From assembly GCA_963931925.1 (NCBI GenBank), contig OZ007571.1, forward strand, positions 63,045,589 to 63,109,588: a stretch of 64,000 nucleotides of DNA. Reading direction: 5' to 3'. This document shows positions 9,601 to 18,717 of this stretch, piece by piece (position 1 is the first letter of the stretch; each line of letters opens with the position of its first letter). The position numbers and the translations under genes are program-made. This DNA comes from Onchidella celtica (lineage: Eukaryota > Mollusca > Gastropoda > Systellommatophora > Onchidiidae). The notes beneath the pieces were generated by a model, which worked only from the letters and a program-made list of their open reading frames with translations, was not told where the DNA came from and ran no database searches.

Positions 9601-11262
9601 TTCGTCTTCTTCCTGGAGTCGGATGAGTTCCTTCCTATCCACTCCCGCGTGCCGTTCTGCCCTCGGCACCCTCAGCGACGTAGACTGGTCCTCCCTCTTC
9701 TCCTGGGCCCTCGTGGTCACCGCTCCTACCATCACCTCAGTATCAGGGTCGTACGGGTCCTTCGCTCCGTCCACGTTCCCGACTACTAGGTCGCAGATGG
9801 TCTCCGGGAGACACAGTGCCGTCACTCTGCCCGTCAGGTAAGGCGTTCTCACGTCGATAATGGCTTCCTCCGCCGCTAGCAAGGAGTTATCGATCCTCGC
9901 GATGAGTTTCTTCCCACCGGTGAGCTGTCCGTCGTCCACCAGTGATCGCCGCACCACTACACCGTCACAGCCGGTATCTCTTAGGACATCTACTGCTTGA
10001 TTTCCAATCAAGCCCTTCATCACTGGTAACTTCAGCTTCTCCACGGTCCTTCCGTCACTGCATCCTCCGCACGTAACAGGCACCGCTAACTGGAGCTTCC
10101 CGTCCTTCATTACCGCTTGAACGTTGATGCTGGTGTCAGCCGTCGTCGCATCCTGTCTCGACGACTCGTCCGCCGCTATAATTACGGCCGCCGCCGCCTT
10201 GTTCGGCTTGCCTCGCCCCGTATCCTTCTGGGCTGGACACATTCTCCGAACGTGGCCTGGCTTTCCACAAAGGTAACATTTCAACTCACCTTTGTCGTTT
10301 ATCTTGGCACGACACTCTGTCGCCTTATGTCCCGGCCTCTGGCACCTATGGCAGACCTGTGGGCTTCTGTCTCCGTTGGGACTCCGTCGCACTGGCCGGC
10401 TTTGCAGTCTGGCGCTCCCTCTGAGTGTCCGGTTCCTCGCTACCAGGAACGCCTCCGCTGAGTCTGCGACGTCCTGTAGCGTCTTTGGCTTCCTCTCCCT
10501 CACATGGGTCGCAAGGTCTGGTGGGCAAACATCCATGAACTGCTCTCTAACAAACAGGTCCCTCACTCCTTCGTAGGTCTTCTCCGTCTTTGATAGCTTT
10601 ATCCACCTCTCTAGGTAAGTCTTGATCCTAGTAAGAAACATCCCGACATCTTCTCCATCTTCAGGCTTACCTTGTCTGAACATGAGTCTGTAACCGTCCT
10701 CTGACAGGTTATACCTCTTCTGTAAAGCTTCCTTGACTTTGTCGTAGTCCTTGGCCTCATCAATCGGCAATCGACAGAAGCACTCCAGAGCTCTCCCAGT
10801 CAGCAGGGCAGACAGTGATGTCGTCCATGTGGATCTAGGCCAGTCCGCTGTCTCGGCAAACCTCTCAAAACGAAGTAGCCAGCTATCAAGGTCGTCCTTC
10901 CCATCCTGAAATGCAGGTAGCTTGGGTCTCTTGGAACTGGCGTGGTCGCTGGTCCCCTGCGTCGACTCGCCTCCACGCTGATGGCGGATCCTCTCCATCT
11001 CCAGCTCGTGGTTCATCTTTTCTATTTCCAGCTGTCGTTGAGCCTGTCGTTCCGCCTCCTTCTCCCGAGCCTGTCGTTCCGCCTCCTTCTCCCGAGCCTG
11101 TCGTTGAGCCTCCTTCTCTTGAGCCTCTATCTTCAGTTGCTCCATGCGCTCTTGCCTCTCTCTTTCCTCCCTTAGGCCTTCACGGATGTAGTCCTGTCTC
11201 TCCTTCCCAGTGAGCTCCAAGGCGTCTGCTTCCTGGCCAAGCCTTCCAATAGCCTCTGACAT
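6700..11262 (-). CDS. Gag-Pol polyprotein, Gag-PR-IN-RT-RNase H in one frame
   Basis: A 1520-residue open frame encodes the structural and enzymatic proteins for reverse transcription and integration. Residues about 20-95 are charged and helical, including 9-residue REKEAERQA-type repeats. Residues 110-280 resemble a retrotransposon Gag/capsid. Two CX2CX4HX4C zinc knuckles lie at 304-317 and 329-342. Protease has DTG at 429-431. Integrase has an HHCC finger (H613, H620, C650, C653), a D683-D743-E779 core with exactly 35 residues between the last two, and a GPY module near 918-923. An acidic linker spans about 985-1060. RT spans about 1100-1290 with D1194 and YVDD at 1254-1257. RNase H has D1405, an E at 1444/1446, D1471 and D1514. 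All catalytic residues I can check are present. No frameshift or stop separates Gag from Pol. The ATG at 11260-11262 is about 90 bp past the primer site. Confidence 0.95.
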   Translation of the reverse strand: MSEAIGRLGQEADALELTGKERQDYIREGLREERERQERMEQLKIEAQEKEAQRQAREKEAERQAREKEAERQAQRQLEIEKMNHELEMERIRHQRGGESTQGTSDHASSKRPKLPAFQDGKDDLDSWLLRFERFAETADWPRSTWTTSLSALLTGRALECFCRLPIDEAKDYDKVKEALQKRYNLSEDGYRLMFRQGKPEDGEDVGMFLTRIKTYLERWIKLSKTEKTYEGVRDLFVREQFMDVCPPDLATHVRERKPKTLQDVADSAEAFLVARNRTLRGSARLQSRPVRRSPNGDRSPQVCHRCQRPGHKATECRAKINDKGELKCYLCGKPGHVRRMCPAQKDTGRGKPNKAAAAVIIAADESSRQDATTADTSINVQAVMKDGKLQLAVPVTCGGCSDGRTVEKLKLPVMKGLIGNQAVDVLRDTGCDGVVVRRSLVDDGQLTGGKKLIARIDNSLLAAEEAIIDVRTPYLTGRVTALCLPETICDLVVGNVDGAKDPYDPDTEVMVGAVTTRAQEKREDQSTSLRVPRAERHAGVDRKELIRLQEEDEDLKKLGQKKIPTNRGNKSVHFERHGGVLYRIYKDIKQATITRQVVLPEKLREYVLSVAHDSIVGGHLGVKKTKDRVMSNFYWPGIEGDVARYCRSCDICQRTVNKGTTPKVHLQSMPVVDVPFRRVAVDLVGPIDPPSEGGHRYILVYVDYATRYPEATPLKKIDAETVAEALVNIYSRLGVPEEILSDQGTQFMSDVMKETNRLLGIRQSTTTVYRPMCNGLVERFNGTLKKTLRRLCAEQPKQWHRYINPLLFAYREVPQESTKFAPFELLYGRTVRGPMHILRKLWTKDVEEPETKTSYQYVMELRERLEDTWKLATEELSKAQGRQKTYYDRKARERKFRPGDEVLVLLPTNANKLLVQWKGPYKVVSVVGVNDYKVKMGVKEKTLHANLLKRYIPRTTPATTQAAAAAMGPASVVNEMCEINDGRSDTTPGDVDAMMDDDGDGAGTVLAEDDVMDESQPVESAGMTVIEDCDLEGDNGGMTEDLADLGSWDQKEGYEDVQYGTQLTPEQRQQLGDVVKEYQRIFTNLPGCCQLGEHCIDLTSEVPVRQRPYPVPYAMRDSLKEELSTMERLGIIRRSSSAYASPVVVVKKKDGSNRVCIDYRRLNKITVFDPHPTAAPSEVFQSLSRGRIFSRIDLSKGYWQVRVREQDIPKTAFVTMGEHYEFTRMPFGMMNSGATLNRIVKPLIQELNNVTAYVDDLLIHTETFDEHVKALKELLQRMDQAGLTARPSKCLIGTSEVDFVGHSVGKGMIGLLEENVCKVRDAPRPTTKKEVKAFLGLVGYYQEFVPNFAAIAAPLSDLLRKGQPNVVQWEEVQEKAYTSLKNAIVSKPVLCLPDFSKEFVLATDASDRGLGAALMQEYEGKLYPVAYASRKLLPRETKYSVSERECLAIVWAVKKFTLYLYGKEFVLQTDHRSLEYLNSARFDSPKLLRWSLFLQSYRFRIRYVKGKENVGADFLSRVF
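11043..11123 (-). repeat. In-frame 27-bp tandem repeat in Gag
   Basis: Units at 11043-11069 and 11070-11096 are identical; 11097-11123 is a diverged third unit. They encode repeats of the 9-residue motif REKEAERQA, very rich in charge, within the N-terminal predicted coiled coil. The period of exactly 27 bp keeps the frame open. Confidence 0.85.
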
Positions 11263-11352
11263 GTTGTGGATATCCTCGATGATCTTTACACAATTTACTG
11301 TACTTTAGAAACACTTCGATGGTCTGAGTTGAATCTGTTCTGATCTGATCGG

Positions 11353-11370
11353 ATCCCGGACGAGCCCCCA
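11353..11370 (-). promoter_or_regulatory. Primer-binding site, tRNA-Pro type
   Basis: Three bases (TAT) after the 5' LTR the minus strand reads TGGGGGCTCGTCCGGGAT. This is the 18-nt complement of the 3' end of eukaryotic tRNA-Pro and the same primer site used by murine leukaemia-type retroviruses. It identifies the likely primer for minus-strand DNA synthesis. Confidence 0.9.
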
Positions 11371-11373
11371 ATA

Positions 11374-11987
11374 TGTAACAGTTGATGCAAATTTCAGCAC
11401 GTTATGATGGGGAGAGTCAGATGAACTGATCGTCTACCCCTTAAAAAACGAAACTGTCTCGAACTGTTGTAGAAATAAATAACAGGATCCGATGAGCAAT
11501 TAATACTAACTTTAATAACTGTAAACACGAGCTGATATCCACAAGTTACTTACACCTAGCAGGGAAGGCACTATAATATATCTGACCACGACTAGATTTA
11601 CACCTACGACCTGCATCCATGGTTTGCACACACTATCCTACTCGCCTGGCCCTCCTTATATATATTCTGTCCAGGAACGTTCAGGAAGCGGCTTTACCGC
11701 CCCATAAGCACGAGACAGACCTAGATCGTTCGGGACACATACAGGCCACCCAATCGTACACAGACACGTCACAGCATTACATCACTCAAGGTCGACCTAG
11801 CGTAATCTCGGACACTGCAGTATCTTTCAGACGCTTCTAGATTTTCTACAGTGAGACAAACAAGCCATACATCGACATCAAAGGGAAATACCGGCCTTGC
11901 TGGCGAGAGGGGGGGGGGGGTCGCCGAGTGAGACGCGTCATGCAGGGGGAAGAAAAATATCGATCGTTCAACTAGTGGGACGCTACA
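11374..11987 (-). repeat. 5' LTR of the Gmr1-like element
   Basis: This 614-bp repeat matches 5304-5917 at every base I compared, at a constant offset of 6070. In element orientation it starts TGTAGCG and ends GTTACA, so the TG...CA ends are intact. It carries a strong TATA box about 323 bp in and a ten-base poly-C tract near its start (poly-G on the plus strand). As the upstream LTR it should hold the active promoter. U3 would run from 11987 to roughly 11625 if transcription starts about 30 bp after the TATA box; that boundary is inferred. Confidence 0.97.
11654..11664 (-). promoter_or_regulatory. TATA box of the 5' LTR
   Basis: The minus strand reads TATATATAAGG here, a canonical RNA polymerase II TATA element, 323 bp from the start of the LTR. 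The same motif occurs at 5584-5594 in the 3' LTR. It should direct the genomic transcript rightward in element sense, toward Gag-Pol. Confidence 0.75.
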
Positions 11988-12060
11988 AACTGAATGTAGT
12001 ATATTGCTTGGAAATTCGACGCCGTGCACGCAAACAATGTTATTATATCACTGACTCTAT

Positions 12061-12272
12061 CTGTCATGAAATCGCACAAGTGCGAAGGACTTAATTTTAC
12101 AGGAGAGGGGAAAAAAACCGTTTTCACTTGAAATACAGTTCTTGTCTTAAAATAAAAAAATTTTAAAAATCATATAAATAAACATTTTGAAGCAACAACA
12201 ACAATGTTGAACTTATTTAGGCAGTTCAAAGAATACTTCAGCGAGTACGAATACATTTGCGCGATTTCATTA
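12061..12272 (+). mobile_element. MITE-like element, TCATGAAACCGCAC family, copy A
   Basis: It starts CTGTCATGAAATCGCACAAG and ends ATTTGCGCGATTTCATTAA, inverted relatives of each other. Internal blocks shared with other copies are AATTTTACAGGAGAG, ACTTGAAA, CATATAAATAAACATTTTGA and CAAAGAATACTTC. No coding capacity. It lies 69 bp beyond the LTR element. Confidence 0.7.
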
Positions 12273-12984
12273 AGTGTGGTTGTGACACCGGTTGTATTAT
12301 TTGTCACCGTACAATATCTATTTGCACGGGAATCTTCCTTTCACTTTTTCCCATGCATGGTAATGTATTTCTAGCCCACGCTCCAACCAGCAGCCTCTCC
12401 GTGTTCCTGCGATTTATTTACCTTGCCACAGCAACCACAAACATGATGTACAATAACCGGCTCGGTTTCGCGCAAACAATAAACGCGACCGATTTTGAAG
12501 ACAATAAAACACTGAAAAGAGCGCCATTTGCCAACATGGCTCCGGACGCATTTGAGAATTTCTTCAAAACGCCAGTCAACAATGATAAAAGAAAAAAATC
12601 CATCGTCTTCAGCAGCTGTTATAACTAGGGTGACAAAAGACTGACAAAAAGCCATCTACAAGAATAACTGCGCTAAAAAAAAAATAAATTAAGAAATAAG
12701 CACGAAATACAACAGACAAAATGGATTATGGGATTTATTCCGTCTTCCCTGGTGCTGAAGCGCGCAGTCGTGGCCGTTTCTCTATCATTGTGCGTCTGTT
12801 TCTCTGTCGGTCTGCTCTCGCTCACGCACAGCCCTCTTCACACATAAAGAAATAAAAATCGTTCGCTAGAAAATTACGTCCCCTTGATTACATGTGCTGA
12901 TTCTCTCCCTTATCCTCATTCAATCTCGAACATGCGCATGTGGTTGTAATCGTCTCATCATGCTACAGTATCGATGAAAGTTTT
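12273..12984. other. Intergenic
   Basis: Overlapping short frames on both strands at 12257-12655 (123 and 94 codons) show no family I recognise. The start of the plus frame overlaps MITE-like copy A, which argues against a gene. Confidence 0.45.
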
Positions 12985-13190
12985 TCCATTAATTCATCCA
13001 TTCCATCTATCTATCCATCCATCCACCCGCCCATAGATTCACTCATCCATCCATCCGCCCATCCATCCATCCATCTCGCCCCCATCCAGCCATTCATTCA
13101 TCCACATGTACAAACATCATCCACCCATCAATCCATTCACTCACCCACCGAGTTATTCATCTTTCTATCCACCAATCCATCCACCCAGCC
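12985..13190. repeat. (CATC)n minisatellite-like region
   Basis: CATCCATC, CACCCATC and TTCATCC variants. A long frame through it encodes mainly Ile, His, Pro and Ser repeats. Confidence 0.93.
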
Positions 13191-13267
13191 AACCACATGC
13201 AATGGGGCGCTCCATTGCAAGTACACACATGCACTCACACACACACACCTCGTTCCACTTCTCCATT

Positions 13268-13270
<3 letters not shown>

Positions 13271-13330
<60 letters not shown>

Positions 13331-13342
13331 CCTCTCTCCCAT
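13271..13342. repeat. (CT)n microsatellite
   Basis: About 30 CT units, preceded by (CA)n at about 13234-13248. Confidence 0.97.
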
Positions 13343-13729
13343 TCTCCATCAATGTATTAGCTGTACTGTCTGACCCAAAGGCTAGCACTGAAACGACTGC
13401 AATTTTTCATTTAGCCGTGTGCCTATCAAGTTCTCATCTGCCCGCGTGATCCGTGAGCGCACAGGCTTCATTTCTCTTCTGCCTCTGATTTCAGTGCGAC
13501 AATAATCTATTTGAGAGGGTGAAACAATATTTTGTTTCCTGAAAGCCTTACAAAGAGAGAGAAGCAATAGTTTTGATAAACCATTCAGATCCGACACTAA
13601 TTATACAGCAAAACTGTGGGCAAATAATTCATTAAGGCCACAAAGTGAAACTAAAACAGAACAAATTCATTGAATTTCCGAGCTTTTAATGGCAGTCAAT
13701 AACGAGCTGAGAGAATTGATTATTTCTAG

Positions 13730-14090
13730 CAACATCTCTACCGCGGTCTTTCTCGCCAACCATTTTTTTTCCAAGTTCAAAGCTATGTTACTTTTAGCGC
13801 CATGATGAAGTTTTCAGGCGAATAAATTGTAGGACTAGATCTGTTTTTATTGTTCTTTCGTTATAACGTTCTTTTTAGAGATCACTACGAGGGTATTTCT
13901 CGTAAACTAGTTTGTGTTTTTCAGATTTAAACTAGGTTACATTTGGTACCATGACAGTTTCCACGTGACCATTGTGCATGGTACTAGATCTAACCGTTAG
14001 CGTTTTTTAGTGATAGCGTTCTTTCTAGAGCTCACCATCCAAGTCTTTCTCGAAAAAACTTTTTTTTTTTTTTTGTCAGAGTTGAAGAAG
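13730..14090. repeat. Degenerate tandem repeat, about 150-bp unit
   Basis: Blocks recur in order: a TTTCTCG-containing start at about 13743, 13889 and 14038; AAGTTCAAAGCTATGTTACT versus ATTTAAACTAGGTTACATTT; ACTAGATCT (13833, 13983); and CGTTCTTT-TAGAG-TCAC (13867, 14020). Two full units and a partial third. Non-coding. Confidence 0.65.
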
Positions 14091-14744
14091 TTCGCAAGTG
14101 AGCGATACAGGTGGTTCTACTGATTTGTTGTTCTATCGTGATAAAAAGCTGGTGTGGAACATAATAATTGTAAGGGGGAAAGACAAGAGATTGAGCAGTG
14201 ACAAAGGTGGCAATGTTATCCCGTACCAATGTTTTTTTTTTCTATTATACTTTTGTCTGCTTCAGGCTTTTTGTGCACAACAACCCGATTTATGATCTGG
14301 GTGTCGCCCGACCCTCTTTATGTGTAAGGTAAGTAATGGTCCAAATACCTGTTCTTCCCCTGAAGCTCTACTGTGGTTCAGCTCTCCCATGACCTTCTAT
14401 TCTCTTTCCACCGCTCTCCTATTTTATGATAAACAATCTAATACTAATAAACAGTTTTGCTTGCAGAATTCCTTCGACAAGGCCCAGCTGAGATAATTAT
14501 GTACAGCAGTATTTACAGGCTGTGTCTTCAAAGGAGAAACATTACACAAAAGTGTATTACCTAAGAACGCAATATTTTCTGAAATTCATAGCGCGAAGTC
14601 TCTTGTTGGTAAACTATTTTACTTCAAATCTGGACCTGGGAAAGTATTTATCAAACGGAATGGCTTTGACACAAAAGGAATGGTTGTTAAAAAGAAATAA
14701 TCATTTTTATACATTGGACAAAATTGTGAAGAGTTAGCTTATCA

Positions 14745-14872
14745 ATGCCGTCAAAACAGCCTCTTTTATTACGACGGTCAAAACATCCTGCTTTACGACC
14801 ACTGCAACAACATCATATTTTATCACTACGATCAAAACATCCCATTTTATCACTACGGTCAATCCTATGTTA
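14745..14872. repeat. Short degenerate tandem repeat (about 30 bp)
   Basis: Variants of TTTATCACTACGATCAAAAC and ATCCCA recur about four times. The units at 14819-14845 and 14850-14870 are nearly identical. No frame. Confidence 0.6.
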
Positions 14873-14874
14873 AC

Positions 14875-16648
14875 CCAAAAATGTTCAGTGTTTCTTTGTC
14901 AACTCCTTGTCAGCAAGAATATTAGTGTATAAGCTGACAAACAATGGATGGGAGTCCAATGGGAAGTATGTTTGGGGGAATGAAAAGGCGGACTAATTTT
15001 ACCTTTTAACTTGTAAATGACCAGTGAGCCACATGTGAATCAAAGCCCTCCAAATCAATTGTTGGTTTCCAGACTTCACAAAGGAACGACATGGGGGGCA
15101 AAAGGTTCCACGTTCAAAGCAAAAGCTTCATAAACGAATGTTTGCAGATATACTCAGTGAAATTTCACTTCAGTGTGCTGCAAAGGCAAGCTAGGACAAT
15201 AGCTTGGGCCAGCCCCGCTTGCAGCCATGCCAAACAAGGATCGTCAACTTATGCCACAAGGCCAAGCCGTAAGGTCAATGTTGACACAGGCTCGGGGTGA
15301 CCCTTGTAATGTCTGGTGGCTGAAAGGTGTATCTCCATCCATACTTCTACCCCTTTCACGACAGGACTTAACGTGAAGTGGAGCTAGGAGCCCTGATCCT
15401 TTTGCAAAATTGCATGTTGCTTACTACGTTGATCATTGGTGCCTAGTGGTGCAGACCAAGACCATTATACCCCTTTCTTCCTCCATCCCCCCCCCCTTCT
15501 CCCCTGTTCGGCACGGGAAAAAAAGTAAGAGAGAAAGAAACACACAATTTTATAAGAACATGAGATAACATGAGTGTCACAAATACGAAAAAAATATCGA
15601 ACTGAGGATTCCTGCACCCTGTTTAGGCTGTAAATTGGCTATAGAAATGCACTTAAGCACAATTTGCCGTATCTTTCCAAGTCAAGATTCTCAGATTTGA
15701 ACAAATAATAAACAAACAAAAAAAAGGGGGGGAGGCGCTTTTAATTTATGAGGAAGATGAATGGAGTTTGGTGAAATAATAGGTTTTTGATTATCTTAAA
15801 GGGAGTCCCAAGCAAAGGTTACAAGGGTAAATGAACTTACCGGAAACGCTTAAAAAAGAATGCCAAATTGGGACAAAACAGTCTAACTGTGTTCTGCTGA
15901 GGCGTTCTGTCATCAAAAGTTGCTAGCCCATGATGGGCTTCCTTTCGTCATAAAAGCAACTGAAGAAAGATTGGACAGCCACGCAGACAACACTAGTGGG
16001 ACAACATTGCGTTCTTCTTACAACATGAAGGCACACAAGAAGAGCTATTAGTGCATCAAACAAAAAATGGCGATGGCGATGGCGATACGACGTTTTTCCA
16101 ACAAAATGTAACGCCATCAACAAAAACCATTTCAGGGATAGTTGGACGCAAGAAAGTCAGCCATCGTTAAACCTGCACTAAAAATGAAGAAGAAATGGGA
16201 AAATCAACAAACCTTAAACCCGCCCACTCTTTCCACACTCCCTCCCCCCTCCCCCCCCCCTTTTTTTTTAAAAAGAAAAGTGGTATGGGTGTGAATCATT
16301 TCATGCGGGTACTTTCAGTTACTTCCTCGGTTTCAGGAAATGAAGTTATTTGGTACCATACTCAATTTATCTTATTCCTTATTCACTTGTTTTTTTTCTT
16401 ACGAAAAGCCACAATCACATAATCCCTTCCCATGTACAACTCCTATGTAACACTGGCAGTCACCAATGTTGTGAGAACCGATTATACACTTACGATCAAG
16501 CTCAGCTTCAATATTCTCCGTCCCATCTGAAGTTAGCTAACAGGTCCATGACATATCAGTGATATGCCCTTGAGTAACTATACTTTCTAGATACTAGCGA
16601 CTTGTATTTTCGAAATACTGGTGCTCGATGGAGAAAACGTCGTTAGCC
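14875..16648. other. Intergenic
   Basis: No gene seen. Poly-C at about 15488-15497 and a C-run/T-run junction at 16241-16269 are the only distinct features. Confidence 0.5.
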
Positions 16649-16877
16649 CTATCATGGAACCGCGCATGTGCGCTTTTTACATAAGAGAAGAAAATTGCTC
16701 ACTTGAAAGGTTTTTTGTTTTACCTTAAATATTTTAATCGTATAAATAAACATTTGAAATACAGTATTCTCCTTCAATCAATAGGAAAAATAAAATTCCT
16801 TCAAGGAGTTCACAGAATATTTGGCAAAGAATTGCCATTGCAGCTGTGAGAATACATTATTGCTGTTTCATGATAAG
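16649..16877 (+). mobile_element. MITE-like element, same family, copy B
   Basis: Left end CTATCATGGAACCGCGCATG, right end GCTGTTTCATGATAAGG. The interior holds GTATAAATAAACATTTGAAA and ACAGAATATTTGGCAAAGAA, the best match to the family interior. About 229 bp; no frame. Confidence 0.75.
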
Positions 16878-17222
16878 GTCAGCGATATTCGGGACCTCAT
16901 TAACAACAGCTTTTCTTTATTAATTTGTGCATGGTATCTGACCGATCTGTACTGCCGATAATATAAAGAAAAGGGCAGCAATTCGTTTAAATACAAGAGT
17001 AACGACTTTGAATATTGATGCAGTCATTCTAGAACAGCCTTAACAGTCTCCCCGTCCAATCCCCAACCCCCAACCCCTCCTAACCTCTTGTTCCCCGTTC
17101 GCGCCCTACGACAGTCACAGATACTTCAAGGCAGTACATAAACCGGGCGCCTTGACAAGAGTGCTTGAAAATGTCGTGGTACTATGCAAACACACGGAGA
17201 TGCAATCTGATTGGTCACATGG

Positions 17223-17267
17223 GCCTCAGGCGAGGCGTTCTCACAACGAGAACGCCTCGGCCTCAGG
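17223..17267. repeat. Perfect 12-bp palindrome flanked by 8-bp direct repeats
   Basis: CGAGGCGTTCTC (17231-17242), a 5-nt spacer ACAAC, and its exact inverse (17248-17259) are enclosed by GCCTCAGG on both sides (17223-17230, 17260-17267). An 8-bp flanking duplication is the size made by hAT-type transposases. Whether the 29-bp core is a minimal insertion, an excision product or chance is not known. Confidence 0.8.
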
Positions 17268-17784
17268 TAATAAAGGTATGTTAACCATCATTGGTCGAGA
17301 CGCGATATTATACTGAGTGACTAATATTTCCGGTCTGATTGGGCCTGTTTTTACAGGCTAGAAATTACCAATTCTTGGAACATATTTTACGCTGTGGATC
17401 TTTCACGAGTTGAATTGCCAACAACGCTTGACTTCCTCTAAATTAAGACAGAAAATTACATTATTAGAGTTTAATACCGTAACTGACATGTAGAACTTTC
17501 CCAACTGGATAAGTAAGCAGCCAATCTTCAGAAAAGAAACTCCCTGTCATGTAGTAAGGAAACAGCCAATGAAGATTAGGGTCGATGATTATCGTCACGG
17601 ACTTGGAAGGTCACTTCAAAAGCGGAATGGATTATTTTAGCCAAAGTTGGTTTAAAAAAAAAAAAAAAAATCATCCGACATAATACTGGAACAAGTGAGA
17701 AAGGGCAACAATTATGTGCCAATTTCAGTCAAAAGCGGTAGGGTGTTTTTTTTTCCCCCACCAGTGTTGCCATTTCCTAAAGAT

Positions 17785-17858
17785 CTCAACAAACCTGCAG
17801 TTGTGGGAATACGTATTACAGGTAAAGTGCCGTTTCATGATAAGGCCAGCAATAATAT
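17785..17858 (+). mobile_element. Same MITE-like family, right-terminal fragment
   Basis: CTGCAGTTGTGGGAATACGT is followed by GTGCCGTTTCATGATAAGGC and CAGCAATA. The left part is not recognisable. Confidence 0.5.
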
Positions 17859-18717
17859 ATTATAATAACCGAAGCAAAGCTACGCATGCCTCATGGGTAC
17901 ATGTAGTTTGTTATTCGAAATCTTCCACAGAGTCATTCGTATTTCTGACCGTTCCGAAGTCACGTCACAGCAGGTAATGCTCGACATCGAAAAGTCGCCT
18001 ACTTGGCATGTCAGTCAGGTCTCTCTGGGTTGGCTGTTCGTAATGTCCCAACTTCCATGCACAGAAACGCTTTCTGCATACCAGAGTGGTGTTTTCTTTC
18101 CCTCAACAAGTCTAATGGTCAATGTGGATCAATATTATTATTTCGTCTCGCCAATACCAACAGTTTTACATGTTCTCGACTATTTCTGGCGGTCGTGCTG
18201 CGGCGGTGTTAAAAGCAGCAAGGAATGGTGGGAGGTGTCAGTTTCGTGTTTTCACGGGGAAAAAATCTGCCCCCCCCCCCCACCCTCACTTAAAAAAAAT
18301 GGAATGCTGTTTCCCAATGCCCCGCGTTAGAATCGGGGGAAGGGTGGTGGGGAGAAGGAGAGAGAGAGAGAGACAGAAGGTGAAACAATATTTTGAAACA
18401 AAAAAATTGGAAAAACGAATAAAATGAATAGAAGAACACTGTTGGAGGCCCACCTTCCATGAGGAATGCCATTCCTTTAACTCTGTGACAAGCGCCCTGT
18501 TGCCACCCTACAGGTTTTCTGGTTTGCTTTTGTTTAGTGATTCATATCCAGTAGACATGAATATCAGGATTTAGATTTCCTCAAAATATCATACTATGTC
18601 CCTATTTTAGGCAGAATTTCATTTGATGTCCAAGATGTCAAAATTTCACTTCTCATTTAACTGATGTCTATTTCGCTGGGCTCTGACGAGTGCGTTCCCT
18701 TCCAGCACAGTTACCTG

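Larger units (their letters stand above)
5304..11987 (-). mobile_element. Complete Ty3/Gypsy-type LTR retrotransposon with integrase before RT (Gmr1-like)
   Basis: A 6684-bp element is bounded by two 614-bp direct repeats that read identically base for base and begin TGTAGCG and end GTTACA in element orientation. It is flanked by the 5-bp duplication AACTG (5299-5303 and 11988-11992). Between the LTRs lie a tRNA-Pro-type primer site, a single Gag-Pol frame and a short G-rich tract before the 3' LTR. Domain order is Gag, protease, integrase, RT, RNase H. By family knowledge the RT/RNase H and the GPY-type integrase tail belong to Metaviridae (Ty3/Gypsy), while integrase upstream of RT is the rearranged order described for Gmr1 of cod and relatives. 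Identical LTRs and an open frame indicate a very recent insertion. No env-like frame is present. Confidence 0.95.

Noticed and set aside
7280-11213. Plus-strand frames of 60-139 codons across 6740-11213
   Set aside because: Antisense shadows of the Gag-Pol frame.
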